Below are positions 48,783 through 63,721 of a DNA stretch of 64,000 nt, piece after piece. Position numbers and translations under genes: made by a program. Positions within the stretch are counted from its first letter, which is position 1. Every line of letters begins with the position of its first letter. This DNA comes from Flaccisagitta enflata (taxonomy: Eukaryota > Chaetognatha > Sagittoidea > Aphragmophora), in assembly GCA_965153355.1 (NCBI GenBank), contig OZ231126.1, positions 31,558,001 to 31,622,000 on the forward strand, in the 5' to 3' direction. A model generated the notes under the pieces. That model did no database searches, was not told the DNA's origin, and saw only the letters and a list, made by a program, of their open reading frames with translations.

Positions 48783-49511
48783 CGCAAAGCCGGGAAGAGG
48801 CGGCGTCGATGAGGAGGAGGCGTTGGAGAGGAAGAGACGTTGAAGAGGAAGAGACGTTGAGAAGGAAGAGATGTTGAAGAGGAAGAGACGTTGAGGATGA
48901 AGATGCGGAGGATGAAGATGCGGAGGATGAAGGGTCGGAATATGCCGGGACGTGGCACCGTCAGGAAAGGAAGATGCGCTGAGGCGGTGGAGGAGGCGTC
49001 GAGATGCGGCGCCGTTGAAGAAGAAGACCGGGAATGGAGAGAAGAAGAAGAGGAAACCAATCAGAAGACGGTAGTATCCTATGTTGACTGAACAACATAT
49101 ACGTTCTCTCTCACCTTAGAAAAAGGATAATGATGTCCTGAAGACGGGAAAGCCGGCGTCGTGTCGGCGTCGTGTCGGCGCCGGAAATGGCACCACGAGG
49201 AACGCCGGGAAAACGCCGGAAGAGAGTCGGGGAACGTCAATGAAACGCCAGGGAAACGTGGATGTGGAAGTCGCCTCTTTTATCGTAGACGTAGTATTTT
49301 TATTTACTATTTGACTATTCTAGTCTTTCAATTTATTCGTTTCTAGCCAGCCAGCCGATTCTTTTTATATTTTCTAGCCGTTAATTCAATTAGACGTAGC
49401 TTCTATTTATTACCACTTCTAGTCGTTATTTAATTAGATGTAGCTTATTTATCTATTTATCGTTTATTAAGCCGCTTACGCAATCTCTTATGGCACGAGA
49501 AGAGGACCAGA
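48783..49511 (-). other. LINE 5' region
   Basis: Upstream of ORF1 on minus. It contains GA-rich tandem words (gaggaagagacgttga, gaggatgaagatgcg, 48790-48935) and AT-rich ctag-containing words (49300-49450). No further reading frame. Promoter activity would be expected here for a LINE, but no motif is clear. Confidence 0.5.
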
Positions 49512-49529
49512 CGTTGTTGTTGTTGTTGC

Positions 49530-49608
<79 letters not shown>
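49512..49608. repeat. (TTG)n microsatellite
   Basis: About 32 TTG units with one CTG. On minus they read CAA/AAC/ACA. It lies in the presumed LINE 5' region. Confidence 0.92.
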
Positions 49609-50035
49609 GAAACACAAAAACAATAAACGCTCGCGTCGAAAAACAATCTCTCAACAAAAAAGAGGGCGATGAAGAAGGGAGGGGAAACAAAATTTACACA
49701 ATTATGTACAAGTCGTTTTGTTGATGTTGTTGTTGTTGTTGACGTTTGTATGAGTCGTATATAATGTTTTGTTTTTGTGAAGTAGACGTAGCAATTAATT
49801 ATCGGATCTTAGGATTTTAGTTATTATTCTCAACACTGTGCTCCTTTAGTTGGAATGGATTAGCGAACGTCGCCGTTGAAAAGGACGCCGTTGTCGCCAA
49901 GGAGACCGGAAGTGACGCAGAGAGCGCCAAAAAGACGCCGACAAGCTAGAATCACCTCAAGATCCTCAAAATTTAATGCTAGAACGGTCCCGTGTCTTGT
50001 CTCGCGCGTAGGAAACAAATTTTAATTGTTTTAAT

Positions 50036-50177
50036 TAGGGATGTGGAAGCGATTGAACGCTTACAATTTGGAGGATGGGATAGCTACTAGTATTTGAACT
50101 GTAAATTGGAAGCGGAAGCGGAAGCGGAAGCGGAAGCGGTGGAAGCGGCTTGAAAATCGACCGCTTCCACATCCCTA
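50036..50177. mobile_element. hAT-type miniature element with GGAAGC tract
   Basis: 142 bp with ends tagggatgtggaagcg and cgcttccacatcccta. It is flanked by a perfect 8-bp duplication GTTTTAAT (50028-50035 and 50178-50185), diagnostic of hAT transposases. The interior has a GGAAGC hexanucleotide array (50110-50145) whose unit is the terminal word itself. No transposase. Confidence 0.92.
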
Positions 50178-50185
50178 GTTTTAAT

Positions 50186-50854
50186 TAAGCAAATATGCGG
50201 GAATGAAAGGTTGAGCGTTGTTTGAATGCAACTGAAATGCGGCCACGGTATACGTAGAGTCTTAAATGGGAATGTCTTAAATGCAATCTGCGGGAAATCT
50301 TATCTCTTATCGTCCTCTCCTCGAAAAAGTGACCATTTTGACCCAACTCGAAAATATTGCCCAAAAACCGATTCGAAACAAAGTCGAAACATATCGAAGC
50401 TGCTTAATAGATAGATAGATGGATACTTGCCGATGGATAGATGCTAGAAAGAGTTTGCTTCCCCAATTTGCTCACAGTAATGATGAGTTGGTAACTTGCC
50501 TGAATAGGCTATCCTTTCCGGAATCTACTTCGATATAAGAATTCCGCTTATTGAGCCGCAAAAAAATCAGCCACAATACGTTCACCGTTCTTTTTTTTTT
50601 CTGCAAAGAAATCAAGAAGACAAAAAATGAGCCCAACGGTGAAAACCCTACTGACTCATTGGCATAGTGAAAGTCCGTCATTTGGTCATAGTCTGCAATC
50701 CCAAGGGGAACGCCCCTGACATTGCCATCAGCAATAGTAACAATGTTTTTTTTTTGTAAGGTATCATCAAAACAAAATGTAACAGAATGAGAAATGAAAA
50801 ATGAGAAATGAGAGAACGCGAAAAAAAAGAAACAAATGAATTTTAGTATGTACA

Positions 50855-50857
<3 letters not shown>
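50186..50857. other. Non-coding, nothing recognised
   Basis: No supported exon or transposon end. A short GATA run lies near 50409-50420. Confidence 0.4.
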
Positions 50858-50938
<81 letters not shown>

Positions 50939-51110
50939 AACAAAAACAAACGGAACCGTAAAAATATGTTTAAGGGGAACGGCAAGAGAGGGAGAGGGGG
51001 AGAGAGGGGGAGGGGGGGGGAGAGGAGAAGGGGGGGGAGAGGAGGAGGGGGGGAGGGGGAGGGAGGGGGGGGAGAGAGAGGGAGGGAGGGAGGGAGAGAG
51101 TGAGGGAGAG
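50858..51110. repeat. (GA)n and G/A-rich low-complexity block
   Basis: Pure GA from 50858 to 50936, then degenerate GGGAGA-rich sequence (50985-51110), close to the 3' end of the CR1/L2-like LINE. Confidence 0.92.
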
Positions 51111-51189
51111 TGTAAAACTACATGTGTCGTATGCATAGAATTTGCAAGGGAAGAAAAATGTTGTGGAGATTGTTCCAAGTCATCCATAA

Positions 51190-54100
51190 TCTCGGAAAAG
51201 TTGATAAGTAATTATCAGAATATCGAACCGGGATACGTAGTAAGCAGGAACATAAGGGGAAGACGAGACCACAAGCATTATCAAATAGGATTAAAAGGAT
51301 AACTTCAACTATTTTGAAAAACTGTATGAGGAATATTTTACTCTATCTTGATGAAATACATGAACGACAGCCACGAACGTGACATACAAAGTTATGATAA
51401 GGTGCTAATAAATCAGATTTCGACTTCTCTTTGAATGTCGCGATACTTGTAGAATCCTTCAATGAGGAAGAAAGAGAATTCCAACACCTTGGGGCGATGC
51501 TTTTTATTGATTTACCATCCGAGTGACAAACGAAAAAGTTACTCTTTGCCCCTCTAGTAGAATAAACATGCTTCACCGAACTAACCATGGAGGTCATATC
51601 ACCCGGCAGCATATCCTTGGATAACTTAAAAGAAAAAATCCTAACACTCTGAGCAAATAAATCATCAATCTTAAGGGTTGCCAATTCGGCAAAAAGTGGG
51701 TCCGCATGAGAGATCCGGCTTGCACCACATATTATTCTTACCAAACTTTTCCGAAGGGCCAGTAACCGATCCCTTAACCCGAGATTACGATCCCCCTTAA
51801 AATTCCCCCAGTTAAGCAAACAGTACTGAAGATGGGGAAGGACCATTGTATTATACAAAAGGAAAAGTTGGGACTGATTCATAAATCCCCTGGCTCTTGC
51901 AATTATTCCTACTGTCTGACTTATTTTTGACACAATCTTACCAATATGAACCCGCCAGGAGATATTCTTATCAATATAAACCCCAAGGAACTTAGAGTTT
52001 TCGACTTCGCGAATCGCCTTACCATCTATTCTTATGTCCCATCCATCCCCGGCTATGTTTTTTTTTTGGTTTGCTGAAGTTTACAAATTCGGTCTTATCA
52101 TAATTCAAAGTAAGTTTATTGTGCGCAAACCAATCTGACAATTTATCAAGTTCTGAATTTAACCCCCTTAAAAGACTATCCCCACTTTTATCTGATGCAA
52201 AAAGGTTTGTATCGTCAGCAAAAAGGATGTATCTAAAGTAAGACGATGCCGCTGAGAGGTCATTTATATACAAAAGAAAGAAAAGGGGTCCCAATATGCT
52301 GCCTTGAGGAACCCCTACAAGAACCTTCCTGTGGACAGATTCAGAGGTTCCAAAGACAACATACTGCTCCCGGTCACTGAGATAACTTTTTATAAGTTCC
52401 AGGGGCAACCCCCTTATTCCTATATGTTCCATCTTAGCCAAAAGAATTGAATGGTCCACAGTATCAAACGCCTTCTTAAAATCTATAAATACCCCTAAAC
52501 AGTGCTTACCTTCTTCCCATGCTTTTCGGATATTCTCAGCCATATCAAGGATAGCCATGTAGGTGGAATGACCCCGTCTAAAGCCATACTGACTAGTCAA
52601 AAAAGTATTCCGTTTCTCCAAGAATCTAAGAAGTCTTCCTTGTATGATTCTTTCAAAGATTTTCGATAAAGCAGGCAAAACGGAGATGGGTCGATAATTC
52701 CCCAGCTGGGCTGGGTCTCCAGTTTTAAATACCGGTGTTACTCTAGCCAACTTAAGATAGTCAGGAAAATATCCTGTCTCTAGACATCTGTTAATAAACG
52801 CAGATAGTGGTACGCTTATCTCAGCCGCAACATAGCATAGAACACCCGGAGAAATTTCATCATGGCCAGGGCCTTTAGAACAATCAAGGTCCCGGCAGAG
52901 GGACTCAATCTCACCAGGGGAGGTAGGCGCAAAAAAGGCAGATGAGATAGATCGAGGGCCGAGGTAGTCACGGAAAGAGCCTGTTGTCGGCCGCTGAATT
53001 TTCTTAGCTAATTGAGGACCGATACCACTGTAAAATTCACAAAAGGCCTCCGAAATACTATGGTCATCAGTGACCACACCATTACTCGTAGAGAAAGTGC
53101 GGGACGATGGGTCTTTAGTCCGTCCAGTCTTACCTATGAAGTCATGTAGGACCCTCCAAGCTGCCTTGGAGTTTTTTCCAGCTTCATTTAGTTTTCTAGT
53201 GAAGTACGACCTCTTTAGATGCAGCCTAAGGCGACCAACCTCCTTAGTTAAGGACTCAAGGTGGGCCGCCTGTTCTGTCGGAAGTCCATCAGTAGATTTT
53301 AATTTCAGTGGATAGAGCCTGTTCCTTTCCTTAATTTTTTCCTTAAGAGTGTCATCATCCAGCCAAGGTTTCATTAGGTCAATCTTACGCATTTTTACCC
53401 TTTTTTGTGGAAAGCAACCATTATATCCATCCCTTAACTCATTTCTGAGCCTTATTGCACTTTCCACCACTGAAACACCCTCAAGGGAAAAATTCTTACT
53501 CCAGTTTGATACCCACTCTCGAAATTTCTCTTTATTTTTTATCCCAGTCTCCCTTCTTATGACAAATCGGGGACCTTTCTCCAGGTTTATCCCTGATTGG
53601 CCGAATATGGCAAAAGCCGGGAGATGGTCGCTGATTGCAGAAAAAATCATTCCTGACGAAATAGGTCTACAAAAATCATTCGTAAAGATGTTGTCAGTCA
53701 GCGTTGCGCTTGAGGGTGTGATTCTAGATGGAAGTGAAATAAGCGGGTGGAAGCCTACACTATTCATATAATCAAGGAACTTACCAGTGGCGGAATGATG
53801 TTCACTCTTTATTAGATCTAAGTTAAAGTCCCCCATGAGGTAGCACCTCTTGTCCTTTATTTTATCTACTACAGTTTCTAAGTGTTGAGAAAACAATGAT
53901 ACATCAGAGTCCGGGGGACGATATATGACTCCAACTATAAAGCTTCCGCTCTTATCTTTTACTTCTACAAATACAGACTCAAATACACTCTCTACAAAAA
54001 TGTCCAAGTCTGTCCTAGGTTTATAGGTTAGGTGGCGCCTAAGGTAGATGGCAACCCCGCCCCATTTTTTGTTCTTTCTTGAGTTTGCTATCAAATTATA

Positions 54101-54298
54101 GCCCCCCAGATTGCCTAATTTTTCGGAGACCTCATTAAAATGTGTTTCAGTAAATCCTAAAATATCAAACTTTGATCTCAGGGTCTCCTGCAGTAATTCA
54201 AAATCCTCTAGCTTCTTTGACAGACCATTTATATTTAAACAGAGCAGTGATAGCTGCCCTCCATTTTTCTTATTAAAGTCCTGTCTCATCTTACAATA
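51190..54298 (-). mobile_element. CR1/L2-like LINE, probably 5' truncated
   Basis: Minus strand, with one enzyme-coding frame and a short 3' region. The right junction at 54298/54299 is sharp: the next 145 bases are a perfect copy of 55814-55958. No ORF1 is present. The 3' limit is uncertain (51110-51340). Confidence 0.8.
51343..54289 (-). pseudogene. CR1/L2-like endonuclease-reverse transcriptase, one frameshift
   Basis: It starts at ATG 54289 (MRQDFNKKNGG); the open frame extends upstream into flanking DNA, which is not part of the element. The endonuclease shows LCLNINGLSKK, GFTETHF, YLMGDFNLDL and ISDHLPAFAIF, all intact. The RT shows NYRPISVLPALSKIFERI, GVFIDFKKAFDTVDHSIL, GVPQGSILGPLFFLLY and LFADDTNLF. 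A run of ten T's (forward 52058-52067) carries one extra base, shifting the frame. The C-terminal part (HLQYCLLNWGN, RCWNSLSSSLKD) continues at 51933-51343. Apart from that single homopolymer indel it looks intact, about 970 residues. Confidence 0.9.
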
Positions 54299-54443
54299 TC
54301 TATTATGGCAAGTAAAACATTCAACCGACCCACCGACCAACCAATCAACGGACCGTAAAAAAAGTTTTTAAGCATTTTGGCGCGGCGCTCACTCATGACT
54401 GATAGGCGTAACGGCGATTACAGCATGTGAAACAACCGACCAA
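54299..54443. repeat. 145-bp segment duplicated at 55814-55958
   Basis: Identical base for base by eye, starting tctattatggcaagtaaaac and ending ccgaccaa. This copy abuts the LINE 5' junction; the other is 1.5 kb away. Confidence 0.9.
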
Positions 54444-54568
54444 ATCTATTCTTTTTTTTTAATTTGATGAACATCATTTAGTCCATGCATGCAACCATTC
54501 ATTTCATTTTTTTTTTCTTTTTTTTCAAAATACAGCACTTTTCTCGTTCTTTTTTTTTCGTAATTTTC

Positions 54569-54751
54569 AGTCGCGGACTAGCGACTCTATAAGAGGCTTT
54601 GTCCGTCCGTCCGTCGGTCGGTCGGTTGGTTGGTCGGTCGGTCGGTTGGTTGGTCGGTCCGTCACGCTCGAGTCGAAAAGTGGGAAAACACGCATTTCCG
54701 CCCCTGCCCACCCGTCCGCGACTGGTATTGGCCGTGTATCCGGCCTTGTTT
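54569..54751 (+). mobile_element. Hairpin-bounded element, type copy
   Basis: The 5' hairpin is agtcgc-ggacta-gcgact (54569-54586). It is followed by ctataagaggctttgtccgt and a TCGG/TTGG tract (54604-54660), then ctcgagtcgaaaagtggg and cccctgcccacccg. The 3' partner gtccgcgact (54714-54723) is the exact complement of agtcgcggac. The terminal hairpin ggccgtgtatccggcc and ttgtt end it. Confidence 0.82.
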
Positions 54752-54996
54752 AATCATAATTCATATTCGACCTTTTTTCCCATGAGTTCTTTTGAAAACA
54801 AACTTTGAAAATTGATAAAAATCATTCATCCATCCATTTGGAATGTTCAAAAACAATTGTTAAAAAGGGGTCAATGGTTCACTGATATGGATGGTAGCTA
54901 TTTCATTTATTGACTGTCGAAAGATTTCATGTGGAAATTATTATAAAAGTTATAAGATAAATGATTATAAAAGTTTTAAGATAAATCCTTTTTTTT

Positions 54997-55121
54997 AGGT
55001 GCGACAAAGCACCTCTATAACTGGCTGTGTCCGTCGGTCGGTCGGTTGGTTGGTTGGTCTGTCTGTAACGCATTCGTTCGACGATCCACACGTCGCACCT
55101 ATTGGCCTACTTGGCCTTGTT
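54997..55121 (+). mobile_element. Hairpin-bounded element, short copy with different stem
   Basis: The 5' hairpin is aggtgc-gacaaa-gcacct (54997-55014). The 3' partner gtcgcacct (55092-55100) is the exact complement of aggtgcgac. The terminal hairpin is ggcctacttggcc with ttgttt. It lies 246 bp from the previous copy, whose stem has a different sequence. Confidence 0.8.
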
Positions 55122-55189
55122 TAAATATCATGAGGAGATGAATGTATAAGATGTAGTAGGAGTTAAAACTATCGTACCATGAAATATCC

Positions 55190-55602
55190 TAAGAGTGGTG
55201 CGCGTGTTAACAAGTCAGTGAGGGTTCACAAGGCCCTCTTCCATTTATTTCAGTTTGGGAATATTGAGGGATATTGTTCCACTTTTCATACTACTCAGTA
55301 CCTTGGATTGGAATGTCCGGCGGTCGCATTAAGCTTGACCTCGATTCTATCCTCTAAGGGTATGGTTTCTTAACAATGTTACCCTCGGGTGATTTGTTGA
55401 ATTTCGGATGATAAAGTAACGATCATTGTCCTTATTGCTTTTGGTAAGTATTTTGCTTTTGGGAAGGAATGTTTTTCATATTCTGTTTTTCGGAAAACTA
55501 GGAGTGGTGCGCATATTAACTAGTCAGTGAGGGTTCACAAGGCCCTCTTCCATTTATTTCAGTTTGGGAATATTGAGGGATATTTTTCCACTTTTCATAC
55601 AA
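55190..55602. repeat. Interspersed repeat with ~95-bp direct ends, copy 2
   Basis: Gtcagtgagggttcacaagg ... cttttcatac occurs at 55216-55293 and 55525-55602, a 309-bp period. The interior matches copy 1 at 38209-38572 (gaatgtccggcggtcgcat, ccctcgggtgatttgttgaa). It could be a dimeric tandem satellite or a tiny terminal-repeat element. Confidence 0.75.
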
Positions 55603-55813
55603 TAAGTTTCACGGGTATCATTTCCTTTAAACGAAATATCACGTGAAAATAAATGTGTTAGACAACAGTTATTGAAAGTATCGTTCCCTTTTAGCCGCCG
55701 TCCAAAAAAGTAAAACGTGTATGCATCAAATTTAATGGTGAGAGAAGGTAAAGAAAAAAGGTTTTAGGGCACTTTCCCCCTTCTCCGCTCACTCATGATG
55801 GATGGGCTTTACG

Positions 55814-56100
55814 TCTATTATGGCAAGTAAAACATTCAACCGACCCACCGACCAACCAATCAACGGACCGTAAAAAAAGTTTTTAAGCATTTTGGCGCGG
55901 CGCTCACTCATGACTGATAGGCGTAACGGCGATTACAGCATGTGAAACAACCGACCAACCAACCGGCTAAAAGACCGATCGACCGACCGACCGTAAAGTG
56001 GCCCGTAGCATGTAAATAAAAAAAAAGTCTTAAGCATTTCCCCCTTTGGCGCTCATTCATGATGGATGGGCGTTACGGCGAGTACGGCATGTGAAACAAT
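55814..56100. repeat. CCGACC-rich repeats, related tandem units
   Basis: 55814-55958 equals 54299-54443. The following 55959-56100 is a diverged second unit (gaccgtaaa, ttaagcattt, ggcgctcattcatgatgg, cggcatgtgaaacaa). The unit length is about 150 bp. The gacc words resemble the centre of hairpin-bounded elements, but no hairpin ends are seen. Confidence 0.65.
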
Positions 56101-56143
56101 AAACGCAAACTCGCGTAGATTTATGATTGATTTCTCACTTTTT

Positions 56144-56408
56144 AGATGCGTCCGTCAGGAACGCATCTCTAGAAGAGGGTCTGTCCGTCCGTCGGTCCGT
56201 CGGTCCGTCGGTCCGTAACGCCTGTGCAAAAACCGCGTTTCTCGGTTGTTTTTGGCCACAGTGAGATCTGACACTGAAACAAATGATCAACCTACATGTT
56301 TTGAGACTCTTTTCACCCGTCTGTTCGTCCATCTGTCTCTCCAATATGTCACATGATCAATACACGCTGAGATACAGCCCGGACGCATCGTTGCCCGGTC
56401 GGGCTTGT
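56144..56408 (+). mobile_element. Hairpin-bounded element, long-loop copy
   Basis: The 5' hairpin has arms agatgcgt (56144) and acgcatct (ends 56168) with a nine-base loop. Then come agaagagggtctgtccgtcc and TCGG/TCCG words. The 3' partner cggacgcatc (56380-56389) is the exact complement of gatgcgtccg at 56145-56154. The terminal hairpin is gcccggtcgggc with ttgttttt. Confidence 0.8.
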
Positions 56409-56720
56409 TTTTCGAATGGCCACATGAAAAACTTGATGAAAAACACCCGCCGATGTTGTTTATCTTTTATTCCTTTCTTTTTTTCATGGTTAAAAAAATT
56501 GTTTTTGAGCTACTGGCACTGGTAGTGAACCTACCAGTAACAGTGATACATCTGAAAAGGATGCTTATCCTGTGTCCCTTTTAACGGATTTTTTTTCCCC
56601 AGAAAATAGATTTTTACACCCTTGCAAGTCCATCAGAATGGGATTTAGCTGTGGATAATACGTCCAGCTATACTAACTTAATCGTCATGTCTTTACATTG
56701 ATTATTTCTTTTCTTCTCAC
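56409..56720. other. Putative downstream intron, no exon identified
   Basis: Follows the donor at 56720 on minus. A weak acceptor (catccttttcag, near 56553-56565) would make a TGA across the junction. No clear coding continuation. Confidence 0.3.
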
Positions 56721-60501
<3,781 letters not shown>

Positions 60502-61244
60502 TGCTACAGACAAGTAACCAGAAAGCATTGATAGAGCTACGGGACAAAAGAAATGGGCTTTTGGTTAGGTTAATTAAGCTGTCAAATTGGCACTAAGCAA
60601 AGGTTAACTCACCTTCATTTTCTATGGGTAGTCGAAAAAATAGAAACGAACAGAATTCTTAGCGTGATGAATGTCATCATAATGATCTTATATATCTTTA
60701 CTCTAAATAAATTAATACCATCAAAAGTAGAAAGCTGAAAAAAGACAGGACAGTAGAAGACGTACAGCTTCTGACAGAAATAGACATGCTAGACAAGATA
60801 GACAAACAGGCTCATAGAAATAAGAGAGCTAGATTGAAGCTTTTTTTGAACATGACAAAATTTGGCATGGGAAAATCGAAGACAAACATTGAATGTTTGA
60901 TCCAACAGAAACAAGATCGAAGATCGGCCGCCAACCTGAGATTTGCTCTGTAGGAATGACTCACGCATATGGAGGAAGAGGAAGAGCAGGAGGAAGAGAA
61001 AAAAGAGGAGGAGAGTAGAAGGATGGAGTTGGGGAAGGATGGGGAGGTGACAGATCGCAAGGGGATAGCAGCAAAGAGTTCAGTAGTAGTCAGATGTAAA
61101 TGGTAATAAAGCTGATGGTGATGTACAGAAGATCACATCAAATTTCTCCCATAACTTAGCAAACAAATACAGAAACAGAAATCACTGCCTATCTGCCGTT
61201 CTGTCTATTTGTCTGTCTGTCAGGCTGTCAGTATCGGTTTGTGT

Positions 61245-61246
<2 letters not shown>
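60502..61246. other. Non-coding, nothing recognised
   Basis: AT-rich then GA-rich (gaggaagaggaagagcagga, 60972-61045). No splice-supported exon. Confidence 0.4.

Positions 61247-61335
<89 letters not shown>
61247..61335. repeat. (GA)n microsatellite
   Basis: About 44 GA units. Confidence 0.95.
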
Positions 61336-61340
<5 letters not shown>

Positions 61341-61417
61341 GGCAAAGGAGAGACAGAAAGACAGAAACACTGTCAAGCAGACAGACAGAAGGAGATGACT
61401 AACGAGAGGCGAGCAGA

Positions 61418-61552
61418 GTGGGTGACAGATGGAGTTGGAGCGTGGGTGACAGATGGAGTTGGAGCGTGTGCACGTGTCTGCCAGTCGCCTCAAAATGCCT
61501 CAAAAGCCTCAAAAGCCTCAAAATGCCTCAAAAGCCTCAAAAGCTTCAAGGC
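61418..61552. repeat. Two short tandem repeats
   Basis: Gtgggtgacagatggagttg(gagc) occurs twice (61418-61465). Gcctcaaaa(t/a) repeats about seven times (61487-61545). Confidence 0.85.
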
Positions 61553-61893
61553 GCAGCCCAAAAGTGTCACATTACAAATCAAATCTGCGGACTGGAAATT
61601 GACGATGGAAAGATGTTGTATGCATTAGGGACAAGCCCAAAGAGTTGCATAAAGGGTTTTTATATCGGGAATATGCGGAGGGCATGATGCACGGTTTTGT
61701 GCGTTTATCTCACGAAACCTCATGATTAAGTCACCCTTTTCAAGAAGAAAAAGACATTTACTATCTAGAAAAAGTATATCTAAACCTTCAATTAAGGATA
61801 TCTCCGCTTCTAGAAATGCTAGATAGATTTAAAAAAAAAACAAATCAAACTCCATCAAAAAATCTTCAAAATGAAGCTAATCTGATTGGTGTA

Positions 61894-62467
61894 CAGTAGA
61901 TGTCGTCTAGACTTGGAAATACGGGGGAATTCATTACAGGAAGACAAATAAACTTTAGACAGTCATATTTGGAATATAGACTAATAAAAGGATGCTTTAT
62001 TACCCATGGGTGTTGGTTGCTATGGAAACACATTTTCACGTATTTACGCTAAAGTATCAATATTTTGAGAAATTTTATGAGGGAACATTGTTTAAAATAA
62101 AATTTGCTACAACTTTCTCACAATATCTTCTGTAAGAATATTGCTAGTTTCGCTGTTGCTAAGGAGCGTAACTATGTGTGACAGCCCTGTGATGCTCCCT
62201 AGCAACCGCCAAACGAGCGATATTCTTACAGAACATACTGTGGGAAAGTTGTAGCAAATTTTATTTAAAATAATGTTCCCTCATAAAATTTCTCAAAATA
62301 TTGATACTTTAGCGTTGATACATGGAAATGTGTTTCCATGGCAACCAACACCCATGGGCAATAAAACATTCTTTTATATGTTTATATTCAAAATATCACT
62401 GTCTTAAGTTTATTTGTCTTCCTGTTATGAATTCCCCCGTATTTCCAAGTCTAGACGACATCTACTG
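61894..62467. mobile_element. Long foldback TA-target element (~280-bp arms)
   Basis: Starts cagtagatgtcgtctagact and ends with its perfect inverse, flanked by TA (61892-61893, 62468-62469). The two halves mirror each other for about 280 bases each with roughly 10 percent mismatches and a small central loop near 62180. No coding capacity. CAGT...ACTG ends plus TA fit Tc1/mariner-pogo mobilisation. Confidence 0.92.
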
Positions 62468-62582
62468 TATCTTAAACGGTTTAGAAATTACAAGCGAAAA
62501 TGTAAAAAACATTTATTTTCAAAATTAAGAAAAAATAAAAGACAGAAGATGCAAAAATTATAAACAGCTTTAAATCAACATA

Positions 62583-63369
62583 CAGTGGGAACCCGATTTA
62601 ACGACCTTGAAGGGACTGGGGAATTTTGGTCGCTAAATCCGAGTGTTGTTAAATCGAATTTATAATTTTAGATGCATGTAGTTAGTTTTGAAATATGTTT
62701 TCATATGTTTGTATATGTATTCACTATAGTTTTTGTGCAACTGGCCTACGAACCATCACATAAGCTTTAGTATTACTATAGAATATTTGTATATAAAAGA
62801 ATATCACATGTAATGAATCTTATATCAAATTGATTACAAACCTCTGTCCATGGCATCATTTTTGAAAATGTCTTTGCTTGACCCTGAGTTTATTTTCATG
62901 GGCCGTCACTGTGCAAGCTTGCAAAAAACAACAAATTTGCCAAGATTCTTTACTTTCACTTTGCAAATTATCATCAGAGACAGAGAAAAACTAAAAAAAA
63001 AAATAGAGAATAGAGATGAGGTCATTATGTATAGTTTTTCAGTTCTTTTTTAAAATATTTGTATATCTATTTTTTTCTTATTTTTTGTATTTTTTCTGTA
63101 AATGTATTCAAGTATATTAAGTCCTATAAATATCAAAATCAAAATTTTAGTTCTTATTAATTAAGTGGTTGATGTTACTAAATCAGGTTAAGGTCATCCA
63201 TGGGACTCAAAAATAGCGACTTTAAATCAGGTTTGGATGTTAAATCAGGTGTTGTTAAAGCGAGTAAAATTAACATTACAAAAGCCTGTAAAAATTTGGG
63301 ACTAGAGAAGCTTGGATGTTAAATCCGAAATGTCGTTAAATCAGGTGACGAAAATGCGGTAGTCCACTG
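62583..63369. mobile_element. pogo/Tigger-like non-autonomous element
   Basis: Cagtgggaacccgatttaac at the left and ...ccactg at the right, flanked by TA (62581-62582, 63370-63371). Both ends carry gttaaatc/gatttaac words repeated inside (tggatgttaaatc, tgttgttaaa), typical of pogo/Tigger termini. No transposase frame. Confidence 0.8.
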
Positions 63370-63721
63370 TATCTCCACTTCTAGAGCAGCTAGTACAATT
63401 TTTAAAAAAACAAAATCATGTACATCAAAAAATCTAGAAGATGAACTCATCCTGGTTTCTTTGGTTTTGTACGTTTGGAAATGGCAGATATAAATATAAA
63501 CTTCTTCCCAAATTGTTAATTTGCCTATGAGTGATAACACTATATCCTTTGTAATAAGTTAGAATTGCTTTAGATATTGCATACAAAAACTTTCATGAGA
63601 ATTTTTAGTTTAAAAAAAGTTATTTTATACATTAACACTTTTTGTATAATAATTAGATAAATATTAGGTCACTAAATCATATTGTATCCCAGGTGTAGAT
63701 ATACTTTTTTCCTAGGTAGTA

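Larger units (their letters stand above)
41759..49930 (-). mobile_element. L1/Tx1-like LINE, near full length
   Basis: Minus strand. The 5' region (49930-48783) includes a (CAA)n array. ORF1 is 48782-46389, a GA-rich spacer follows, ORF2 is 45840-42065, and the 3' region has three tandem copies of about 120 bp. ORF2 has an N-terminal AP endonuclease, an RT with YADD and a C-terminal CCHC, the layout of L1/Tx1 clades. FLDQEKCFDRVEH in RT block A is typical of Tx1-like proteins. The outer limits are estimated, and no target duplication was found. Confidence 0.85.
61761..63719. mobile_element. TIR element, copy C, hosting two nested elements
   Basis: The ends ctatctagaaaaagtatatc and the inverted gatatacttttttcctaggt (63698-63717) are flanked by TA on both sides (61759-61760, 63720-63721). 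Sub-terminal words atctccgcttctagaaatgc and atctccacttctagagcagc are shared with copy B at 16014-16620. Elements at 61894-62467 and 62583-63369 lie inside. Confidence 0.7.

Noticed and set aside
54290-54340. N-terminal extension MVGGSVECFTCHNR of the CR1/L2-like enzyme
   Set aside because: It is encoded by flanking duplicated DNA identical to 55814 on, not by the LINE.
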